From the NCBI GenBank assembly GCA_036939755.1, contig JALLAZ010000413.1, positions 1-15,799 of the forward strand: a stretch of DNA of 15,799 nt, given 5' to 3'. Below are positions 1-9,800 of the stretch, one piece after another. A model generated the notes under the pieces. The model saw only the letters and a list, made by a program, of their open reading frames with translations, was not told the DNA's origin and searched no databases. This DNA comes from Stephanodiscus triporus. Lineage: Eukaryota; Bacillariophyta; Thalassiosirophyceae; Thalassiosirales; Thalassiosiraceae. The position numbers and the translations under genes were made by a program. The first letter of the stretch is position 1. Every line of letters starts with the position of its first letter.

Positions 1-589
1 AAAAATGAACCCACATCACAGCAGGAACCAGTATTCTGTCCTCAAACCCAGGTTATCCCTTTTTCTTAACCCTACTGGAAGAGATATCTGCTCGCGGACA
101 AAAATGCACGGGCACCATCAAACTCACAAAAAGAGACGCAATAAGAAGACGTCATCCGAAACAAACTGCTCCTACTTGTTCTTGTGCGTATCTTTGTATC
201 TCTATTCCATGTCTCAATGAAGTCACAGCGTATGTGAATCAAAGGTATGGATCGCGCGAAGGATTTACTTCGTTTGTGAGTCGAGTAACTTGTAGCCAAC
301 ATGTCGTATTAGACCGAAGCTAAACTTGAATCTAATTCTTGTGTTAATTTTGATACATTTCGGAGAAAGTCATATTTCTCCGGGACATTTTGATCAAAAG
401 TCATTTTCCCAGATACAAAATTTTTGAGGTCGGTCAAAAGGTATTGGATCCTCTACGGATCGGTCATTTAATCTCGGATTTCACCGAAATTATTACGACT
501 ACACCATATTTCGAACGATGACTTCTACGTTGGCATCCGATCTTTGTTTGTTTATTTTATTTTTGCTGCACACAAAACAGTTTTGTCTT
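1..589. other. 5' flank, no supported gene
   Basis: Short open frames on both strands (for example 5-220 plus and 72-302 minus) show no recognisable motif and read as chance frames. The stretch is AT-rich from 300 onward and carries an inverted repeat and a palindrome (361-399). I see nothing else here. Confidence 0.5.
361..382. repeat. Perfect 8-bp inverted repeat
   Basis: CGGAGAAA and TTTCTCCG are separated by six bases (gtcata) and can form a hairpin. A 12-bp perfect palindrome, ttttgatcaaaa, follows at 388-399. Both sit in non-coding DNA about 430 bases before the giant gene. A regulatory role is possible but unproven. Confidence 0.6.
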
Positions 590-814
590 CGCTACAACAT
601 TAAAGCAAAAAAAAACTCAAATAACTCTCTCTGTTAAGTCCCAACCTCCCCGGAAGTAATCAAAACCCAACGACAGCTCGTTTGGTATTGGCGAATAACA
701 TAGAAACGGCCTCATCTCTATCGAAGACTTCGTTGACAAAGTGGCAAAATCCCCCAAAGACCGTCGTTCTCTCCAAGTAAACACCGCCCCCAAGAAGAAG
801 CAAAGCTCTTCAAG
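590..814 (+). promoter_or_regulatory. Probable promoter and 5' leader of the giant gene
   Basis: A poly(A) run (607-615), a CT-rich stretch (625-632) and pyrimidine-rich blocks lie upstream of ATG 815. No TATA box or initiator can be assigned with confidence. The start context (ttcaagATGa) is favourable with A at -3. Confidence 0.3.
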
Positions 815-868
815 ATGATCCTTGTCGCCCTCGCATCGCAGCTTATCATAGCGACACTAACATCGGCG
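815..868 (+). other. Signal peptide
   Basis: Residues 1-18 read MILVALASQLIIATLTSA: a short hydrophobic core with small residues at the likely cleavage site (TSA before SIFF). No positively charged n-region is present beyond the start methionine, so this is a slightly weak but plausible ER signal. It fits the many Cys residues and N-glycosylation sequons downstream. Confidence 0.75.
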
Positions 869-3800
869 TCTATCTTCTTTGACCCAATCGCCGTCAAGCA
901 TTCTTGCGTCAATGAGGATGGGTCCACCCTAACGCCCGGTGTCCCCGTCCACTTGGCCAACATCGACACCTCCTCCTTGGAACAGACCATCCTTCTCAAA
1001 CCAATTAGACCCACCACTGTCATCTCCGGAAATGATGGCTTCGGCGTTACCTCTATGTGCGTCTTCCACAGGTGGACCATGCCCCTCGAGGATAAGCAGA
1101 ATAAGAAGGGCTATTATTATGCCTTAGGTAGGAGTCTGCCACTGATTCCCGCCGACACGTACGGGAACTACACTGGCTCTGTCGGCGATTGGACCCGCCC
1201 ACCCGGCCGTGCCTCCCAGCAAGTCGAATACGTCTGCGGTGAGGCCAGCAATTCCGGATCCAATTTCGTTGCAGGAGAATATCTCTGTGAAGTCACCCTG
1301 CCAGCCACGTCTAAGCGTAATGCCAGTGATCCAACCAAGACTATTTACGTGAACCTTCCATACTTCTTGACATATTACGAACGCAGGATGACCGTGCGCA
1401 ACGAGATATCGAGATTTTTACAGAAGAATACGTTTGGTCCAACGGCAGCCGAGTTAGATGATTTGGAGGCCAAGTTTCTGGAACTGCAAGGTGGAGGCGG
1501 CAGTGGCGATGGGAATTCTTCCACCACCGCTACGTTGAGTCATGCCGAGGCAATGGCCAAGCTCCAGCTTGACTGGGTCGTCAGTCAGATGGACCCTTCT
1601 AACTTTGCGTCTGGTGAATTTTCAAGTCTACGTAGGTATTGGAGAAGCAGATTGAACCCGCGCAAGGGGGAAACGTACCGCATTGGCGAATCCGGTCCGC
1701 ATCCTTGCGAAAAACACAGCCGCTGGAGGAAATTTGCATTCACCAACGCTGACGTGCAGAATTCCAAAAGTCTTCGTTGGGGGACCATTGAAATTGGAGG
1801 CTCGTATCAGACACAGAAGGGGCATCGCGTTACCGTCCAGACCGTAACTTATGTCGGGACTCCTTCCAGTAATTCTCCCCATGCTCCCAGTCTTGCTCCC
1901 GTTTCCACTGTTGTTCCATCTGTTGCTCCCAATATGGCTCCTGATGGTGTATCAAGCAGTACTCGGGCGCTGGAGGTTACTAGTTCTCCCTTAGCGCCTA
2001 CGCCGGTGCGTTTGACTATGTTGCCTATTACTCCGTTTTTTCAATCCGACTGAATGCTCTAACCACATGCCCCCACCCTCTTCGTGTTGCTCCATTTCAA
2101 GTCTATCTCAAGTGCCCCTACCAGCAGTAACATTTTGGTTTTAGGTGATATGGAAGGTTCCAGAGAGCAAGTCCTAAACCAGTTTCTTGGCACGTGTGCA
2201 CGCTCCCTTATGAATGCCACCGAAAACCCCGAACTTGTCTACTCTGGCGCCGCGAGCTTGAAACTATTGGGTGGGAGGACATGCTTTTTTTACAGGCCCA
2301 TCGCACCAACATGTGGTACTGGTCGCATTACCGAACCCATCAAAGCTGGGGATATTTTCCGCGTTTCCCTCAAGGTTCGCGTCGAAGCCAACGACCAAGT
2401 GTTTCAAATGTACACCGGACATTACCACCAGAATAAAGGCGATCTGAAATGGACGCTCCCTATGGATGACTCACACATGATCTCCCGTACGCTGATCCCC
2501 ATCAAGAATGAATGGGTCACTATAGAGGCACTGCACAAGGTTGGAGACGATTGGAAGTATCGTGGTACTTTACTCGAACCAAAACTGTGCAACCATTACC
2601 ATCTCAGGTTCCGCGTCCCTGATTCAGGTGCAAGTTTTTTTGTGGATGATGTGCGCATGTCCAAGATTACATCCGGTTCCTCAAGTGAAAGCACTAGCAA
2701 CACCACATCTACCACTGATCTTTCGGTTCCAACATCAGGTTTTATTGCCAATCCCAACTTTGAGTACTCGTATCAATACTGGACGTATTCATCCACTGCC
2801 GCGACCCTTCGAAAGGACCCTGATCTCAATAAAGATGTAATGTTTCTGAAACGTGGCAGTGTTCTAACTCAGAACATCTTCAAGAATGTCATTCCCGGCA
2901 AGCTATACCGATTCAGCTTCTTAACCAAGATTGAAAATGCTGATAGCATCAACATGATTATCGTGATACGTGTGAAGTTCATCAATAATGATGTGATCAA
3001 TGGACCGTGTAACAAGGCCATCTGTAACCTTTATATACGTCCTCTGAACCGCAAAATTGACCGCTTATTAGATGGCGGGTGGCAGGAAGTAGTTACAGAG
3101 CAGTTCATGATTGCCAATTTTACCGAGTGGAATGGTAGTGTTGAAATCATCACGTTCCAATTGACTGCGAAGGACTTGAATGCGACTGGCGGGTATAGTA
3201 TTGCGGGGTTTAAAGAGTTGGATTATGACTACACCTATGCGCCATCTACGAGTTTTGCTCCCTCGTCGCATCCAACGAATTTGGAACAGGAGCAGATTGC
3301 TTACATAGTGAGCTATGCCGGAAAAGTTAGGACTGTCATTAAATATCCTTTCCAGATTGATAGTACAGGCGAGGTCTTGGCCATGAATGGTACTGAGGAA
3401 TATCAGCTCTGTGAGGTGGATGAGGTGGAGGGACGCAAGGCTGAGGTCAGTATGTCAACTTGGACACTGCTTTTGTTTGGATCCTTTAATCGTCAGGCTG
3501 ACTCCAGCTATGCCCTCCTCTTCTCTCCGCCCAAAACAGTTTCCAAACAGAATGAATTTCTTCATTGGAGGAAGCTGTAGATCGATCCGCCACGGGAACC
3601 CAACAGTTTCCCTCGATCCTAATTTCATCAACATGACCGATCTGCACCTCCTTGACTTGTCCGACCATAACGTCACTACCGTCTCACCTATCAATAGTGA
3701 ACAGACGTTTGGGGGAGATTGGCTACTGAAGACTCCAGTGCAAGATGAGGTTTGCGCTACTTTCCCGTCCCCTTACGATAATGATTATCGTGGTGCTGAT

Positions 3801-6800
3801 CCTACTAACCCAAATGATATTCCCTCAAGATTTGTCCCTGACAAGCCAGTTTTTGCCAAGCTTCCTGATGGCACATACGCATTATTTGACAGTCGTTTGA
3901 TCCTCCATGATAATACACCTGAGAATCCTGTCATAGATGGAGGGGGAAACTCTGTATTGCGTTCCACTTTGCGTGCCAATCGTGAAGGTCTCAAAGTGAT
4001 GAAGTATCCGTGGGCTGAGCAGTATTATGTATACAACGATCACAACATTGCGCTGTGTTCGAATGAAATGCCTAATTTTCTCAATCAGGACAATTGCGTT
4101 TTGAGTTACGAGGAGAATGCTTGTGTTAAAGAATACAAAACTTCTACAAACACGCTTGTAGATGTTGTGGCGGTGATCACGTTTGACGACACTACGCTAG
4201 CGAGCCTTTACAATGCTTCTCTTGCGAGTTACAACGAGACGTCCGGGTCTGTTCAATTGAAGTATATCTATGCAGTGGACAATTTGCGTTGGGATGACTC
4301 CATTCTCAACAGCAACGTTACCCTGTTGCCATGTGCTCCTCGCAACACCGTATCACGTTGGATTCCACGTCCTGACCTTGGCGCCAGCGATTGCACCAAC
4401 AATCTAACGAATCGATCCAATGTCGCCTTCATACAAGCTTTGGAAAGCAGCAATGATGAAAATCCATACATCAGAGATCTGTTCTTATGGGATGACAATG
4501 ATGAGGATGGTTGCGATGAGGTCGATTATGGCCAATATGGCATGCTTGTCATGACGGAGAAGGAAGGGTGTTGGGAGAATGTTCATCCTGATTTGTTGTG
4601 AGTTTTATTAGAATGTGTGCGTATCCATTGCTACTCTGTAACTTGCTTACCGGACACTCTTTTGCCTTTGGTACCATACCCTAAATCCAGGTCCATCTAT
4701 GATTTTACAGCATATGATTCTGTCCATCCAGTCAGTTCCACAAACACCTCCTACATCAGCAACTGGACAGCAATCGGCATTATGCAGTACCCAGACAACC
4801 ATCCCATGTCTTACTTTGATGATCTCAAGTCGAATCTCCGGAACATTGTCCCCGTGGCACGTTATTCGTATGCTTCTACGTACCGCGTCAATCAGGGAGC
4901 ACGATACGGCGATTCCATCATCCTCGATCAATTCGCGGATCAAATGAAGTTGAATATGAATCCGCTTATGCTTGGGGCCCTGGCGAGGGACATTGCTAAG
5001 GTGACCCTGGTTAACAAAATTCAGTCAAATCGTGGTGGGGGTACGCTAGTTTGTGGTAGTCCCAATGAGGTTGCTCCAGATCCCACGCTTGATGACTACT
5101 TCGATGTAATAAATCGTGATTTAGATTGCATTGGCTGCGACGATTCGTATGGAGATTATTCTAAGCAGAAGGCAACAGTTTGGGCCATGAACGTACTGGA
5201 GGGGGAGGATCAGTTGTGCCAGCGAATGGCATGGAGTTTGTATGAACTTCTGAATGTTGGTACGTGTGTTGTTGTTGTGTTGTTATAGATTTTGTCGTCC
5301 AAGTTAGCATTCTTACAAACATTGCCCGTTTCTGATAATCCGTAGGTGCTGCCTCCAATCCGGATAATACCGAGTCCAACTTATACACCTACGATATTAT
5401 GATCCGTCACTGCTTCGGGAGTTACTTTGATATTCTCAAAGAAATGACTTACAGTCCAAAGATGGGCGAGCAATTCAGCTTTGTAGAAAGTTCATCAACT
5501 CGTATCGCGTGGGATACAAGTGGCGAATTAGTTTTCCCAGACGAGAACTACGCCCGAGAGGTACGATACCACCTTCATTCACTATTCGGACCAGTGTTTA
5601 TTCCGTCTAAAAATCAATTGGTACTACTTCTCTCTCACAGGTAATGCAGCTCTTCACAGTAGGGCTGCACGAGCTCAATTCGGACGGCACAGAAATGCTC
5701 GACGATTTTGGTAGGGTGATAAAAACCTATACCAACCTGGATATATTGAGCAATGCTCGAATCTTGACAGGTTTTACTTTCACAGCCCGCCGAGGTAATG
5801 TCGAAGAGTTGTTCCGGTCAGAGAAGTCGCGACAGGACCCGCTTCGAATTGACGTTGACAGGCATGACTTCTTTCCCAAGAGTAGAATTGATGGTGGGTG
5901 GATTGGTGACCGCTATCCACTTTGCGTAGATTTGCCGAAGTACCACTTTTTGAAGATGGGCGCCAAGTTTGTGTTCAGAGGAGACTCAAGCCTCCCGACA
6001 AAGCATTACAATCCTGATCATTGGGATAGTGATGAATCCATCAAAAGATTTGTCTTGTCTCCAGGCTCCGGTCTCTATCAAGCATTGTGCAATCCGGGAG
6101 AAGACGGTTCTTGCAACTTTGCCAACACAGTCACGCTTGAGTCCAACCTGCCGTGTTTCAATAAGGAATGTCGTGTAGATGACTTGGTCGTTGTGCAAGT
6201 ACAACCTGGTGCATTCTATGAGTATATCCGTCAGCCATGCGTAGATTTATCATTCTACAAGAACCCCAAGAAAGTTGTTACAGGATTTTCACCGTGGATC
6301 AGGCAAACAGGCCGTAGACATACCCACGCCATGTGTGCGGACCCAAGAAGTGTGAGTTTGCGTATGACTCTTTCTGAGCTTCCCACGTCACACTGTCGTT
6401 TTCGAAACTTATTCATGCGCGAAAATAAACTTCCAGGCCGTTGCTGCCAGAGCATGTTGCATTAAAGAGGTGGGTTTGCCTGTGCCCTATTCACATTGTG
6501 GTTTTTGTTCTTCATCACTTAGCCCCCCCCTTCTTGCCTTCCATGAAACGTCTTCAGGCCGGTAGGGCGCAATATAACTATGGTTTTGAGTACCACGGTG
6601 AAAAAGTCACCCTTCCAACTAATAAGAATCTATGTACTGCAGATGGTGGCACAGTTTGCGATGCAAGGAAATTGAGTGCCGATAACCCACTTGTCAATGT
6701 CCGTCCGGTTTACAACTATCCTTATCCTTCGCAAAATACCTTTTTTTGGACAGACGCTAGTTGTTATCAGTTGGTGAAAGTTCGGGCAGATGGAATGATG

Positions 6801-9800
6801 TGAGTCATTTAAAGTCATTTTTTTACTGTGTTTGCATGAGGAACACATCTCATTTAGTTGACATATAATGATCGTTTTTGCTGCACTTGCGCGTTTCTAA
6901 AGAGCTATCATCCATCAGCCCGCAGAGAATCCCGAGTTCTATGAGAACATGTGAGTTGTTAAATTTCGGCCCGCATAATTTAGCTGATTCCTCCGAAAAG
7001 AATTTGCCGTGACTTACTCGCTACCTCCCTTTATCGTTGTTCTCCTACCGCACTGGGCAGTGTTCCGTTCGTCGATTCCGTCAACTCTAACAATTATTTC
7101 TCAGTGCCATGGGAGAAAGATACTATGACATTAGCTGAGATTTACCCGACTCTGAATAATACATGCGGTAATGGGGTGTGTACAATTACTTCTGATGACA
7201 ATTGCTTGTGTTCCCTGACTCTATTGGAGTCTCCTGTTTTCAATTCACTTCCTTCAAGGGACGCTGTTCTGTCTTTGAAAGTTGGCGCATTCGATCCAGC
7301 AACCTTTTCTGATTCTGCAGTTTCGTATCATCTCGAAGAATCATCAGCTGACGTCGAGGTGTATGTATTGTCTGAGTCAGGCATCATCGGGGAAACGTCT
7401 ACTATCTTCAAGGTAGTGGACGAATATGGCGAAACAGCCTTCTTCAAAAACATGATTTCGTCCATAAAACTTGGCAACACATATTCGTTGAGGAACCCGC
7501 CATCATTCATGAACCTTGTCAATGTGGAGCTCAGGGATGCTGAGTATGAAGGTAAGTTACAGCTCTCTAGTGAGTGAGACGTGCGCTTCACTGACATTAA
7601 TTGACACTTCCCTTCACCGTTTCTTGCGATTTAACTGTAAACCCAATCAGTTGATGAATTCTTGGCGAATTTGATTCGATACCCTAGTTCCGCTCCTTTC
7701 ATCTCCAAGAGTCTTATTCAGTATCATGGAATTTCGAACCCTTCGCCTGGCTTTGTCCAGCGAGTATCACAAGCATTTATCAGTGGATCTTTCAACAGTG
7801 GTGGGATCACCTTCGGCAACAATAAATATGGCAACTTAAAAGCTGTCGCCGCGGCCATTACTTTAGATCCTGAGTCCTTGACTCCGGTGGTTGACGAAGA
7901 TCCTATAAGTGGGAACATACGCGAGCCGCTCTTGAAGGTGATGCAGACATTGCGATCTCTCTCCTTTCAACGGCGTCCTAACGTCAAGTTTCGCCACGGG
8001 CTGCTCGAGAATATGTCTTATAAGATTGGTCAGATGGTGTTCGACCCGCCTGACCAGTTCTCTTTCTTTGCCAAAGACTATATGCCTCCTGGAGTGTTTG
8101 CTGAAACGGGTATAGTATCGCCCGAGGCGGAGTTACTGTCGATGAGCTCAGTAGTTGGTATAGTGAGTTGATATTATTGATTTTTATCCATGCACTGCAT
8201 GTATCGTAATTGCCACAGGTCAATGATTAAACCGTGCTGTCTCTTGATGTGACTTAACGCCAGACGAATGGACTGATTAGCCTTGTCGATTACGGTCTTG
8301 CCAATTATCAAAATGGTTTTGGACCACGTATCGACAATCCACCCGAAATAAGTGAGTTCAGCTCAATCGTGGTTGTGCGCGGGTGGCTCGTTCATTTTTG
8401 CGCTGGGCGAGTCTGGGGCGCGGATCGGGTAGTCGCCTACCGATCTAACTGTACACGTTTGGGGGACTATTTTCGAATCAATATATCGGACGTTCGTTGT
8501 TTGTTCGTGCCATTTTTCTGACTCATGCCCGTTCCCCTTCGTCTTTATTCTTCCAAATAAACACACTCATCCACAAAAATCTGAAGTTGGCGATTACTCG
8601 ACCTCTGTGGGATTCCTTGGATTCCCGTACCAAACCAATGGTATGACAAGTGTATCTGATAAGGTTGATGAGCTCTCTACTATGATCACTGCGGGGCGTT
8701 TGAGCGCAGAGAACAAACAAGTTATGTTGGTAAGATTTATTAAGAGAATTTAACTTTCCTCACGCCCGGCGCAAATGATTATACTTACCCGTTTTCAACC
8801 ACCATGCACTGTGTTTGATCACCTTCAGGATGCCCATGCCTACTTCGGGACGAATAATGGCACTGATTTTGCAGACAGGGTTCTTTTGAAGCTCATGTTA
8901 GCAGCGCCCGAGTTCCACACTTCGAATTCTGGTGAGATTTAATGATGAAGATAAGGAAATCTCAAATTTGAGCTTTAATTCTAACCATTTATTTTCGTTC
9001 ACGAAAGTGCGCAAAACCGGATTCCCGAGACCCATTACACCACCTAAAACCAAGTCATCCGCGCCTTACAAAGCCATTGTCTACATAAGTTTGTCTGGTG
9101 GAGTCGATTCGTTCAATATCCTTACCCCTGGACCCAACTGCTCATTATACAAAGATTACATGGATGCTCGTGGAATGGGTGCGAGTAATGTTGGTCTCAA
9201 GATCGATGAAATACTCCCTATTGATGGATCTTCCGCAGGGATCAGTCAATGTGATACACTTGGAGTGAACAAGCTTTTGTCGGCCTATAAGGATATTTTT
9301 GACGAAGGTTCTGGCGTGTTTTTTGCAAACATGGGGTTAGTTGCTATTATTTTCGTTCACTATGTCGTCATTACTTGCATCTTTCCTCACCACTCGTGCA
9401 TATCTATTTGTATCTTAGTCATCTTCACAAGCCAGTGACAAAAAAGAACTGGTTGACAGAAACCCGAACAGATCTTTTCTCTCACCACACTATGAGAGCG
9501 GAAGCTCGAGTGGTTGATGCATTCCGAGAAGGTGATGGCCCTGGAGTTCTGGGGCGCATGCTTGATATTCTTGAAGTGCATGGCCACGCTGTTGGTGCCA
9601 CTGCTATTAACGAAAGAGTTTCAATGATTGATGGTAGTCCTAAGACAGGACGACTTGCTGATGTGTTGTCCACCGAGGGAGTGCTAAGAATTCGTGACAA
9701 ATCATTCCTCAGGGGTGATTCGCAGCAGCTACGGGAATTTTTGAACTCCCTTCACGCTGAGACTAGTGGCAACAGTGGAGTGTTCGGAAATGCGTGGTCC

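Noticed and set aside
5..302. Open frames on both strands (5-220 plus, 72-302 minus)
   Set aside because: No recognisable domain, composition like non-coding DNA, and they overlap each other.
718..1080. 120-codon minus-strand open frame
   Set aside because: Shadow of exon 1, whose plus-strand reading has a signal peptide and continues into DUF1800.
2084..3580. Separate gene starting at 2084 and ending at 3580
   Set aside because: Both ends are created by unspliced introns 1 and 2; splicing gives continuous protein with matching linkers and family motifs.
6350..6436. Donor GTGTGA at 6350 for intron 6
   Set aside because: It shifts the frame and gives a stop within exon 7; GTGAGT at 6352 keeps frame.
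7105..7110. Acceptor ttctcag ending at 7104 for intron 9
   Set aside because: Gives an early stop; the acceptor at 7060 keeps frame and continues the protein (VPFVDSVNSNNYFS).
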